DNA of 51,561 bases from Bacteroidales bacterium (GTDB lineage: Bacteria > Bacteroidota > Bacteroidia > Bacteroidales > PWNQ01): contig JAIPBW010000017.1 of NCBI GenBank assembly GCA_021738505.1, positions 1-51,561 of the forward strand, read 5' to 3'. The position numbers and the translations under genes are program-made. Shown piece after piece: positions 42,468 to 51,386 of the stretch. The first letter of the stretch is position 1. Each line of letters begins with the position of its first letter. The notes under the pieces were generated by a model. The model was not told the origin of the DNA. It saw nothing but the letters and a program-made list of their open reading frames with translations, and did not search any database.

Positions 42468-45431
42468 ATGAACACCCGTAAATCAGATATCGAGAGCGAA
42501 AAGGGAAAAATAACTCACCTTAGAAAAGTACTCCAGACAATTCGACTTGTTAACCAACTGATTATTCAGGAGAAAAATCCAAGGATATTAGCCCGGAAAA
42601 TTTGTGACGGGTTAGTTGAAAATCGTGGATACTACGATGCTTCCATTATTTTAACTGACTCAAACGAAAAGCTTAGTTTTATTACAGGTTCATTAAGTGA
42701 CAAGAATTATAAGCAGCTTTCTGAGCAAATTTCAAACGGCAGCTGGCCTTATTGTTGTAAAGATGCGCTTAATAAAAAAGACCTGATTATCCTTCGTGAA
42801 CCTGATAAGGAATGTAAAGGATGCCCGTTGGCTTATCAATATGACGATAATGGAGTGTTTATTATCCGTTTAGAAACAGAGGAGCATTTGTATGGCTTTC
42901 TTATGGCATCAATTCCAAAAGAATTCCTTTATGATGAGGAGGAGCAGTATTTATTCCATGAATTAGCTGTTGATATTTCCATAGCTTTTAACCTGTATAA
43001 CCTGAAAGAATACCATAACAAAGTTCGTACGGAACTTCAAAAAAATGAATACTTTCTGAATAACCTTACGGAAATAAGTCCTGTTGGCATTGTTAAAACA
43101 AATGCTAATGGAGACCTTGACTATCTGAATAAGCGAGCGGAAATTATTTTTGATTTTGATAAAAATGATATAATAGGCAAATCTTCATTGTTTGAATCCA
43201 TACAATTTTTTAATGAACAGGGAGAGCCAATGACTTATGATGAGTTGCCCTTTACTAAGGCTCAGCATGCTCAAAAAACATTGTATAACCATCAGTGTGG
43301 AGTCTATATTCAGGGGGAATTCAAATATCTGTCGGTTAATGTAACCCCAACCTTTACCAATGAAAATACGTTTGACGGAGTTGTTGCGGTCATCGAGGAT
43401 GTAACGAAGATGTACGAACATCAGAAAGAGACCTTAAATGTCAAAAAAGAATTAGAAGATACATTATCCGGACTACCTGTACATATTTTTAGGTATAAAA
43501 AAGATACTGATAATCAATTGATTGTTTGCTTTAGTGAGGGGGCTGTTCCCAGGCATAACTCCCTGGACACTCTACATGTCAAAGGCGAATATCTGCAAAA
43601 TATTATAGGGAAGGAAAACTATGAAAGCTTAAAAGATCGATTTTATCAAGCTTTTAATGGAGATTGGGTTGATTATGAATTGCATTTATCCGGCAGGTGG
43701 TATAAAACAAGGCTAAAACCCTATAAATTTGACGAAAATGATCATGTAACGGAGGTTATAGGTTACTCCAATGATATTACAGCCCAGAAAGAAGCTGAGC
43801 TTAAGTTATCTGAAGAGAGTCAGTTGCGAAAACTATTAATGCAGTTATCTGCGGATTTTATTAATATCCCACTGGCCGATTTGGATAATGCCATTTATGA
43901 GGCATTAAAAAAACTCGGTCAATTTGTTGGCGCCGATCGTGTGTATATTTTTGATTATGATTTTGATCATAGAGTAACAAGCAACACATACGAATGGTGT
44001 CAGGAAGGTATCGAGTCGCAGATAGACAAGTTGCAAAACGTTTCGCTTGATTTGGTTCCTGACTGGATCAATAGTCATATTCAAAATAAACCGGTGTATA
44101 TCCCAGACATTAACCAAATGCCTAAAAATGATCTGTATGAAATATTATCAAGTCAGCAGATTAAGAGTTTGTTAACTATTCCCATAATGAAGCAAGATGA
44201 ATGTATCGGCTTTATTGGCTATGACTTTGTCAGGGACTATCATTCAGTAAATGAGGATGCACAGGAACTCTTAAAAGTTTTCTCTCAAATTTTGGTGAAC
44301 TTGTATGAGCGAAAGGAAAAAGAACGAGAACTGAATAAATTTAAAACAGTTGCTGATTATGCAAGTTATGGCATCGGAATAACAGACATCGAAGGTAAAA
44401 TGATGTATGTAAACCATTATTTTGCTTCCTTATTAGGATATACTCCTGAAAATCTTCAGGGAAAATATTTAAACGAGATACATTCAAAAGAGATGATGAG
44501 TAAAATTAATTCTCTGACTGAAAAACTGAAAGACGATCATTATATTGCCAATGAGGAGATATGGGTAAAAGACAGGAATGGAAATGATATTCCGTTTCTT
44601 ATGAATAGCATCTTCATAAAAGGTGATAAAAATGAGTCTTCTTATGCTGCCACAACGACCATTGATATTTCAAAGCAGAAGGAGAAAGAAAAAGAACTGA
44701 TCAAAGCCAAAGAAAAAGCCGAAGAAAGTGATCGCCTGAAATCTGTTTTTCTGGCTAACTTTAGCCATGAGATCCGTACTCCGATGAATGGTATCTTAGG
44801 GTTTATGGGACTTTTAAATAATCCGGATGTAACAAATTTTGAAAGAAAGGAGTTTATACGTTTTATCGAAGAAAGCGGAAAACGTATGCTTGAAACCCTT
44901 GATAATCTGATGGAGATATCGAAGATTGAAACCGGAAATGTAAAGTTCAAGTATGAGAATTTTGATGTTAACACCCTGGTGGATGAACTTTACGCTTCTT
45001 TAGTGCCAAAAGCGGAAGAAAAAAATACAGCATTTGTTGTTAAAAAGGCCAACGCGGGCTCCCCGGCTATGTTTTTCACTGACCGGGAAAAATTGCATAC
45101 AGTTTTAAAACAATTGCTGCAAAATGCCATTAAATTCACCGATAATGGTCGTGTATATTTTGGCTATTCCTGGCAAAACGGAAATATTGAATTCTTTATC
45201 CGGGATACCGGCGTGGGAATAGCACACGATAAATTAAAATCTGTTTTTGATCGATTTATTCAGGCGGACAGAAGTTTATCGCGGGAGTATGAAGGCCTGG
45301 GGCTGGGACTGGCAATCTCTAAGGCTTATGTGGAAAAGCTGGGCGGAAAAATAGATGTGAAATCCAAAATTAACGAGGGAACACATTTTTATTTTACTTT
45401 GCCCAAACAAAATAGTGAAGAAAGCGAATAA
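42468..45431 (+). CDS. Multi-sensor histidine kinase (GAF/PAS/PAS/GAF/PAS)
   Basis: A 987-residue soluble kinase with no clear transmembrane segment. In order: a GAF-like domain (about 15-170) with cysteines WPYCCKDA and CKGCPLAYQY that could bind metal or a cluster; PAS (about 190-315); PAS-like (about 325-440); GAF (about 455-610, MQLSADFINIP onward); PAS (about 620-745); then HisKA with the phospho-histidine in FSHEIRTPMNGILGF (H767) and an ATPase domain with LLQNAIKF, IRDTGVGI and LGLGLAIS. It has no receiver of its own; the receiver gene 18 bases downstream is its probable partner. It senses intracellular signals. Confidence 0.93.
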   Translation: MNTRKSDIESEKGKITHLRKVLQTIRLVNQLIIQEKNPRILARKICDGLVENRGYYDASIILTDSNEKLSFITGSLSDKNYKQLSEQISNGSWPYCCKDALNKKDLIILREPDKECKGCPLAYQYDDNGVFIIRLETEEHLYGFLMASIPKEFLYDEEEQYLFHELAVDISIAFNLYNLKEYHNKVRTELQKNEYFLNNLTEISPVGIVKTNANGDLDYLNKRAEIIFDFDKNDIIGKSSLFESIQFFNEQGEPMTYDELPFTKAQHAQKTLYNHQCGVYIQGEFKYLSVNVTPTFTNENTFDGVVAVIEDVTKMYEHQKETLNVKKELEDTLSGLPVHIFRYKKDTDNQLIVCFSEGAVPRHNSLDTLHVKGEYLQNIIGKENYESLKDRFYQAFNGDWVDYELHLSGRWYKTRLKPYKFDENDHVTEVIGYSNDITAQKEAELKLSEESQLRKLLMQLSADFINIPLADLDNAIYEALKKLGQFVGADRVYIFDYDFDHRVTSNTYEWCQEGIESQIDKLQNVSLDLVPDWINSHIQNKPVYIPDINQMPKNDLYEILSSQQIKSLLTIPIMKQDECIGFIGYDFVRDYHSVNEDAQELLKVFSQILVNLYERKEKERELNKFKTVADYASYGIGITDIEGKMMYVNHYFASLLGYTPENLQGKYLNEIHSKEMMSKINSLTEKLKDDHYIANEEIWVKDRNGNDIPFLMNSIFIKGDKNESSYAATTTIDISKQKEKEKELIKAKEKAEESDRLKSVFLANFSHEIRTPMNGILGFMGLLNNPDVTNFERKEFIRFIEESGKRMLETLDNLMEISKIETGNVKFKYENFDVNTLVDELYASLVPKAEEKNTAFVVKKANAGSPAMFFTDREKLHTVLKQLLQNAIKFTDNGRVYFGYSWQNGNIEFFIRDTGVGIAHDKLKSVFDRFIQADRSLSREYEGLGLGLAISKAYVEKLGGKIDVKSKINEGTHFYFTLPKQNSEESE

Positions 45432-45449
45432 CAAATAAATTTTAATGCT

Positions 45450-45845
45450 TTGGAAACCAACGAAAAACATATTGAGCCCTATAGCTTAAAGATCTTGATA
45501 GCTGAAGATGAAAAGAACTCTGCTTTTTTTCTCAAAACGCTTTTCAAGAAATATGCTCGTGAGCTGATCTTCGCTGAAAACGGAGAGCAGGCTGTGCAAA
45601 TGTGCCGGGAACACAGCGATTTGGATATTGTTTTGCTTGATATTAAAATGCCGGATATGGACGGATATACTGCTGCCAGGCAAATCCGGGAGTTTAATAA
45701 AGACCTGGTTATTATTGCCCAGACAGCGTTTGCCATGAAAGGCGATCGTGAAAAAGCCATTGAGGCCGGTTGTAATGATTATATCGCTAAACCCCTGAAA
45801 AAAGATTCCCTTCTGGCTGTTGTTACGAAATATATAAAAACATAA
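45450..45845 (+). CDS. Stand-alone response regulator receiver, TTG start
   Basis: A 131-residue receiver: acidic pair in ILIAEDE, phospho-aspartate in IVLLDIKMPDMDGY, Thr/Ala in AQTAF, and lysine in YIAKPLKKD. The frame is closed upstream by the kinase stop at 45431, and no ATG or GTG lies between that stop and the conserved domain start. The TTG at 45450 (then ETNEKHIEP) is the only plausible start. It is cotranscribed with the kinase, 18 bases apart, and is a paralogue of the receiver at 40033. The output is presumably by protein interaction or phosphorelay. Confidence 0.88.
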   Translation: METNEKHIEPYSLKILIAEDEKNSAFFLKTLFKKYARELIFAENGEQAVQMCREHSDLDIVLLDIKMPDMDGYTAARQIREFNKDLVIIAQTAFAMKGDREKAIEAGCNDYIAKPLKKDSLLAVVTKYIKT

Positions 45846-45946
45846 ATTTCAGTATCCCTGCAGAACTGCTTAAATCCAATTTTTAGATACTGTGGGCTAC
45901 TCATAACATTTTGTGGGCTTATGCGTTATTCTAAAAAAGCGACAAA

Positions 45947-46600
45947 GTGAGTGCATATATCAAAAACAGGATCAAAGAAGGCGAGCATCAACAGCAGGAT
46001 TTCAAATTTGAGATCTCCGATGTTAAAAAGATCGCCCGTTCATTATCAGCGTTCTCTAATACACAAGGCGGACGACTGTTGGTCGGTGTTAAAGACAATG
46101 GGACTATCGCCGGAGTGCGCACAGATGAAGAGTATTATATGATTGAATCTGCTGCCGACTTGTATTGTAAACCCCGGGTGAACTTTGATTACGTGGTCTG
46201 GAATATAGAAGGAAAAACTGTTTTTGAAGTAACTGTACCACAAACCAGCGGAGAATTAGTGAAAGCACCGGATAAGACCGGAAGATATAAAGTGTATTTA
46301 CGGCGAAATGATGAGAACATACTGGCAAACGGCATTTTTGTCCTTGCTGATCAGTTGAAAAAGCAAACCGATGAAGTTGTGTTGCAGTATTCCGATAATG
46401 AAAAACAATTGCTGCATTATCTAAAAACTTTCGGTACAACCACTTTTTCACAGTATAGAAAACAAGAAAAGCTTGACTTTTTTAAAACCCGCGATGTCTT
46501 TGTTAAACTGATGGCCTGGGATGTGATCCAAATGGATTACGATGGGAAAAACTTTTATTACTATCTTTCTGAAAATTTTGATATGCTTTCGGATTCATAA
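45947..46600 (+). CDS. AlbA_2 (Schlafen-like) domain protein
   Basis: A 217-residue protein whose first half matches the AlbA_2/divergent AAA-4 domain (PF04326): EGEHQQQDFKFEISDVKKIA, then SAFSNTQGGRLLVGVKDNG with the family glycines, then GRYKVYLRRNDENILANG. Such domains occur in predicted nucleic-acid-binding regulators and in Schlafen-like proteins. The C-terminal half looks like a small winged helix. The start is a GTG at 45947; no ATG is available before the domain. It lies 101 bases after the receiver gene and may be a separate unit. Confidence 0.82.
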   Translation: MSAYIKNRIKEGEHQQQDFKFEISDVKKIARSLSAFSNTQGGRLLVGVKDNGTIAGVRTDEEYYMIESAADLYCKPRVNFDYVVWNIEGKTVFEVTVPQTSGELVKAPDKTGRYKVYLRRNDENILANGIFVLADQLKKQTDEVVLQYSDNEKQLLHYLKTFGTTTFSQYRKQEKLDFFKTRDVFVKLMAWDVIQMDYDGKNFYYYLSENFDMLSDS

Positions 46601-46640
46601 AAATTATTACAAAATTCATTAAAATCAGCTCCGGATTTGT

Positions 46641-46648
46641 TACTTTTG
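46641..46648 (+). promoter_or_regulatory. -7 element (TACTTTTG) for the BASS transporter gene
   Basis: TACTTTTG matches TAnnTTTG and predicts a start near 46655, 27 bases before the ATG. No good -33 TTG is seen. Confidence 0.5.
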
Positions 46649-46681
46649 AACGTTCGTAGTTTACGATGTTAATATTTGCAC

Positions 46682-47569
46682 ATGGGAGGGTCTTTCGCAT
46701 CTACATATCTTTTACCGGTTGTTATCGGTATCATCATGTTTAATCTTGGGTTAGGGCTGCGCTTACAAGATTTCCGGCGGATCGTTCATAATCCGGGGTC
46801 TTTTTTCGTTGGACTTTTCAGTCAGATGGTTTTACTTCCTTTGCTGGCTTTTGGAATTGCCGGTATTTCCGGATTGTCCCCCGAAGTTAAAGTCGGGATT
46901 GTCATTATTGCCGCTTGCCCGGGAGGAGCTGTCTCCAATCTTATTACCTATTATCTTAAAGGAAATGTCCCTTTGTCGATATCATTAACTTCGGTGAATA
47001 GTTTTATAATTCTGATCTCAATTCCGATCATCGTTCATATAGCGTTAAATACTTTTCTTTCTGACTCTGCCTATATCCAGATGCCTGTTATGTACACGAT
47101 TTCCCGCGTGTTTTTGATGATTATCATCCCGGTTATTATAGGAATGATCGTTCGCGCCAGAACACCCAAAAGAGCAGATAAACTGGAGGGTATTTTAAAG
47201 TATGGAACTGTTGTTCTTTTAGCTGTTGTCTATTCTTTTGTGATCTTTGAAAAAAATGACGGGAGTATGACCAGCTTTTCCCGTTACCTGGAAATTGCAC
47301 CCTACGTTTTTGCCATGAATGTTATCGGGATGTTTATCGGCTATTTTGCTGCCCGCCTATTTCGTTTCAATATGGCTAAGCAGATCACCTTATCCGTGGA
47401 AGTTGGCATACAAAACAGTGCCCTGGCTATTACCATCGCGGGTGGTGCTGCTTTTCTCGGAAGCCATGAAATGGCTCTGCCTGCCGTTGTCTATGGTATG
47501 TTTACCTTTTTTAATGCCGTGATCTTCGGACTGATCATCCGCAAGTGGCTGGGATACTATTCCAAATGA
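46682..47569 (+). CDS. Bile acid:sodium symporter (BASS) family transporter
   Basis: A 295-residue inner-membrane protein with about nine to ten helices. Family motifs are GIIMFNLGLGLRLQDF near the start, IIAACPGGAVSNLITYYLKGN (read in two parts) near 75-95, and VEVGIQNSALAITIAGG near 240. These transporters use Na+ to move organic anions such as bile-acid-like compounds, pantoate or 2-oxoacids. The substrate here is unknown. The ATG at 46682 (MGGSFAS) is used; an in-frame TTG two codons upstream is ignored. Confidence 0.9.
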   Translation: MGGSFASTYLLPVVIGIIMFNLGLGLRLQDFRRIVHNPGSFFVGLFSQMVLLPLLAFGIAGISGLSPEVKVGIVIIAACPGGAVSNLITYYLKGNVPLSISLTSVNSFIILISIPIIVHIALNTFLSDSAYIQMPVMYTISRVFLMIIIPVIIGMIVRARTPKRADKLEGILKYGTVVLLAVVYSFVIFEKNDGSMTSFSRYLEIAPYVFAMNVIGMFIGYFAARLFRFNMAKQITLSVEVGIQNSALAITIAGGAAFLGSHEMALPAVVYGMFTFFNAVIFGLIIRKWLGYYSK

Positions 47570-47778
47570 CGGGCAGGGAATCTCTTTAATCTTATAAAAT
47601 TATCTTCTTTTTTTGTATGCTTATTATCAGGGAGTTTGTAGCTTTTGAAAATTTTTATAAAATTTTTAGAAAAGATTTTGAAAATTAATTTTTAAATCCG
47701 ATTATGTGTAAATTTAGCATGGTCAAACTAATTTTTGATTTATAAAATAAATCGTTCATTTTAAATGGTATAACTATT

Positions 47779-49773
47779 ATGGTAAAAGTGATTGAGCACA
47801 TACAAATTCCAATGTCAGATGGAACCCAACTGGCTGCAAAGCTTTGGATCCCTGATCGCGCGGAGCAGAACCCTGTTCCTGCAATTTTGGAATATATTCC
47901 TTATCGCAAACGCGATTTTAAAGCATTACGCGACGAACAGACGTACCGTTATTTTGCTGAGCATGGTTATGCCGGTGTTCGTGTAGATCTGCGCGGAAGT
48001 GGAGACTCGGAGGGCATTTTGCGGGATGAGTATCTGCAACAGGAATTGGACGATGGACTGGAAATTTTAAAATGGATAGCTGATCAGGAGTGGTGCAACG
48101 GCAATATTGGAATGATCGGCATTTCATGGGGCGGTTTTAATGGCTTGCAAATTGCTGCGCTCCAGCCACCGGAGCTTAAAGCAGTTGTTTCAGTTGCTTC
48201 TTCCGATAATCGGTATGCGGATGATGTACATTATATGGGCGGAAACTTGCTTACAGATAACCTTTCCTGGTCAGCGACTATGTTTGCTTACAACTCATGT
48301 CCTCCCGATCCGGAATTAGTAGGAGAGAAGTGGCGGGATATGTGGCTCGAACGCTTGTCAGGCAGCGGGTTGTGGCTAAAAAAATGGCTTGAGCATCAGC
48401 ATTTTGATGACTATTGGAAGCATGCTTCGGTTTGTACGGATTACTCCAACATAAAATGCCCGGTCATGGCTGTATCAGGCTGGGCCGACGGGTATTCCAA
48501 TACCGTGTTCCGTTTGCTGGAAAACCTGGAAGTGCCGGTGAAAGGATTAGTGGGCCCCTGGGGACACAAATACCCGCATTTAGGCGGTCCCGGGCCGACA
48601 ATAGATTTTTTGGCCGAATGTGTGCGCTGGTGGGATCAGCACCTTAAAGGTATTGATAACGGAATGGATCAGGAACCCGACCTGAAAGTGTGGATGCAGG
48701 ATACGGTGTCTCCCATATCTTCCAGCAGACCCGGCCGATGGGTTGCCGAAGAAAAATGGAAAAAAGGAAACGGCAAAATGCAGTCTTTTAACCTGAAGCC
48801 CGGAATGATTGACTTTAACGAGGATCTACCCGATTTTTCAATTGTTCAGCAAATTCAAAGTCCGTTGAGTGTCGGCTTGTTTGCCGGGAAATGGTGTTCG
48901 TATTCGGCTTCTACGGATCTTCCTTATGACCAGCGCGAAGAAGACGGAGGGGCACTGGTTTATGATACACAGCCTCTGGACGAATCCATCGAAATACTGG
49001 GAGCGCCTTATGTCGAATTGATGCTTAGCACTGATAAACCGGTAGCTACTGTGGCTGTTCGCATTTCGGATGTAGCCGAAAACGGAAAAGCCACACGGGT
49101 GACTTATGGCGTCTTGAACCTAACCCATCGCAATGGGGACGAAACCCCCGAACCGATTGAGCCGGGAGAAAAATATAAGGTGAATGTTCCTTTAAATTAT
49201 ATCGCGCAGCATTTTCCTCAAGGGCACCGGATACGATTGGCGGTGTCTACTTCATATTGGCCATTAGTCTGGCCTGCACCCGAACCGGCCAAATTGACGA
49301 TCTATCCGGCAAGTTCCAAGCTCTTCCTGCCCATTCGGAATACAGATAAAAAAGTAGATGAAAATCTCAGGGAATTTGGCAAACCGCAATTGAACGATTA
49401 CCGCGAGACCACGCTGTTGAAACCTGCGAAACGCGAATGGCAGGTTATTCACAACATGGCTAACAATGAGGTAAGCCTGCATGTGGTAAATAATGATGCC
49501 AAAATCCGCCTGGAGGATATCAACTGGACCATGCAAAAGAATGTCACCGAAAAGTATAGTTACAAGAATGACGATTATGACTCCGTAAAAGGGGATGTCT
49601 ACAGCGAACGCATATTTGAACGTGGCCAATGGCATGTGGCTACTTACACCAGGACGGTGTTAACTTCTACAAAAACACATTACATCATTCAGGCGACCCT
49701 GGATGCTTATGAAGGTGATGCCAGAATTTTTAGTAAAAGCTGGAGTGAACGCATTGAAAGAAACTTAATGTAG
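47779..49773 (+). CDS. CocE/NonD family hydrolase
   Basis: A 664-residue alpha/beta hydrolase of the CocE/X-Pro dipeptidyl-peptidase family. The catalytic triad residues are visible: S116 in GISWGGFNG, D237 in SGWADGYSN and H263 in GPWGHKYPH. The C-terminal part holds the family's jelly-roll domain (LGAPYVELMLSTDKPVATVAVRISDV in part, and HRIRLAVSTSYWPLVWPAP). No signal peptide is seen, so it acts in the cytoplasm on an ester or N-terminal peptide bond. It looks richer in G+C than the genes to its left. The TAG stop is the first three bases of a MITE-like element, so the original C-terminus may have been a few residues different. Confidence 0.9.
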   Translation: MVKVIEHIQIPMSDGTQLAAKLWIPDRAEQNPVPAILEYIPYRKRDFKALRDEQTYRYFAEHGYAGVRVDLRGSGDSEGILRDEYLQQELDDGLEILKWIADQEWCNGNIGMIGISWGGFNGLQIAALQPPELKAVVSVASSDNRYADDVHYMGGNLLTDNLSWSATMFAYNSCPPDPELVGEKWRDMWLERLSGSGLWLKKWLEHQHFDDYWKHASVCTDYSNIKCPVMAVSGWADGYSNTVFRLLENLEVPVKGLVGPWGHKYPHLGGPGPTIDFLAECVRWWDQHLKGIDNGMDQEPDLKVWMQDTVSPISSSRPGRWVAEEKWKKGNGKMQSFNLKPGMIDFNEDLPDFSIVQQIQSPLSVGLFAGKWCSYSASTDLPYDQREEDGGALVYDTQPLDESIEILGAPYVELMLSTDKPVATVAVRISDVAENGKATRVTYGVLNLTHRNGDETPEPIEPGEKYKVNVPLNYIAQHFPQGHRIRLAVSTSYWPLVWPAPEPAKLTIYPASSKLFLPIRNTDKKVDENLREFGKPQLNDYRETTLLKPAKREWQVIHNMANNEVSLHVVNNDAKIRLEDINWTMQKNVTEKYSYKNDDYDSVKGDVYSERIFERGQWHVATYTRTVLTSTKTHYIIQATLDAYEGDARIFSKSWSERIERNLM

Positions 49774-49963
49774 TGTTTGTCCATAATGTCCGATATCTGC
49801 GTTGTTGCTCAAATTTTAAATCCTCTAATCCGCCGGTTGGCGGATACTGCGGTTTAAAATTTTCGCACGCCCCCGATAAATGCGGGGCAGGCCCCGATAA
49901 AAAAACGGGGTAAACTTTGATCTCGAACATTCTGAATCAAACACTCGACTTTATTGACAAATA
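49771..49963 (+). mobile_element. MITE-like element E2, copy 1
   Basis: It begins TAGTGTTTGTCCATAATG and ends ...TTTATTGACAAATA, imperfect inverted ends with TA at both borders, as in elements of the IS630/Tc1 type. Inside are TAAATTTT/AAAATTTA-like arms around hairpin TCCGCCGGTTGGCGGA, then GCCCCCGATAAATGCGGGGC (49868-49887) and a CCCCG/CGGGG hairpin. The element has no gene. Its first bases provide the stop codon of the hydrolase gene. Confidence 0.65.
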
Positions 49964-50089
49964 ATTATGTAGTTTAAACAATAGAGTCCTCCCTTTTGTA
50001 CTACCTTAGATATTCAATGGAAGACCACAAAACGATCTGATTTTATTATTAAGTATACCGATTAAATATTTTAACAAATTGCAAACAAA

Positions 50090-51385
50090 ATGAAAAACAA
50101 ACAAGTATTTATTGTAGGTCTCGATGACTTTAACTTAACAAAACTTCAAAGACTACCGGAAGCTCAAAATGTAGATTTTCACGCAGCACTTCATCTCTCG
50201 GAGATACGCAGTGTTGAACAGTTTGACATGGAAAAACTGATCAATTTATGTTTTGAACGTATCGATGCCCATGGACAAATAGATGGGATTGCTTCGTATT
50301 ACGATTTCCCGGGAACAGCGTTAGTACCCATTATAGCAGAAAAATACAATTTACCGGGGGCTTCTCTGGAGAGTGTGTTTAAATGTGAAAACAAATATTG
50401 GAGCCGCCTGGAACAAAGTAAAGTAATACAGGAACATATTCCGGCCTTTAAAGCCTTTGATCCGTTTAATGAGAATGCTTATGATGAACTGGCAATGATC
50501 CCTCCGTTTTGGACCAAACCAATTAAGTCGTTCCGCTCTTTTCTTGCTTATAAAATCAACGGAAGCCAGGTTTTTGAGTCGGCGATGGAAGAAGTGCGCA
50601 AGCATATTGACTTTATGTCGGAGCCGTTTAACTATTTAATGGAACGATACAACATGCCGGAGGAGTTTGCCGGGATGAAAGAAACCTGCATTGCTGAGAG
50701 CTCCATCACAGGCCATCAGGTGACAGTGGAAGGATATGTGCACAATGAACGCGTTGTGGTTTATGGAATTGTTGACTCCGTGCGCGAAGAAGACCGCTCT
50801 TCCTTTAGCAGGTATGAGTATCCTTCGATTCTTCCCCAGGAAATCCAGTTCCGTATGGCGGATGTTACCAGACGTGCTATCTCCCAGATCGGATTGGATA
50901 ATTCGGCTTTTAATGTGGAGTATTTTTACAACCCAATGGCGGATGAAGTATATCTGCTGGAGATAAACCCCAGGATTTCCCAGGCTCATACCGATATTTT
51001 TGAAAAAGTGCATGGCTTGTCTCATCATTCCATCATGTTAAACCTTGCTCTGGGCAATAAACCTAAAACCCTGGAATATCATGGCGAGTTTAATAAAGCA
51101 TCGAATTTTATGCTGAGAACATTTCAGAATGGTGTAGTCAGGAAAGTGCCGACACAGGATGAAATTAAAATTCTGAAACGCTTTATTCCCGGTTTGGAAA
51201 TAAAATTGCATGTTACTGAAAACACGCGACTTTCTGATATGCAGGGACAGGATAGCTACAGCTATGAGCTGGCGAACATTTTTATTGGCGGACGCGATCA
51301 GCGCGAAATGGTGGAAAAATACAACCAGTGCGTGGATGGACTGACCTTTAAAATTGATTATGAGGAAGAGGATATGATTTCTTAA
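50090..51385 (+). CDS. ATP-grasp domain carboxylate ligase-like protein
   Basis: A 431-residue protein of the ATP-grasp superfamily. An N-terminal Rossmann-like part (QVFIVGLDDFNLTKL; IDGIASYYDFPGTALVPIIAEKYN in part) precedes the ATP-binding region with the lysine in WTKPIKSFRSF. The catalytic block NVEYFYNPMADEVYLLEINPRISQ (given in part) contains the acidic residue and the NPR signature for Mg-ATP. Such enzymes join a carboxylate, activated as acylphosphate, to an amine or other nucleophile. Its nearest neighbour is the CocE hydrolase, so a small peptide or amide metabolite is possible. Copies of element E2 flank it in the same orientation. Confidence 0.85.
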   Translation: MKNKQVFIVGLDDFNLTKLQRLPEAQNVDFHAALHLSEIRSVEQFDMEKLINLCFERIDAHGQIDGIASYYDFPGTALVPIIAEKYNLPGASLESVFKCENKYWSRLEQSKVIQEHIPAFKAFDPFNENAYDELAMIPPFWTKPIKSFRSFLAYKINGSQVFESAMEEVRKHIDFMSEPFNYLMERYNMPEEFAGMKETCIAESSITGHQVTVEGYVHNERVVVYGIVDSVREEDRSSFSRYEYPSILPQEIQFRMADVTRRAISQIGLDNSAFNVEYFYNPMADEVYLLEINPRISQAHTDIFEKVHGLSHHSIMLNLALGNKPKTLEYHGEFNKASNFMLRTFQNGVVRKVPTQDEIKILKRFIPGLEIKLHVTENTRLSDMQGQDSYSYELANIFIGGRDQREMVEKYNQCVDGLTFKIDYEEEDMIS

Positions 51386-51386
51386 A

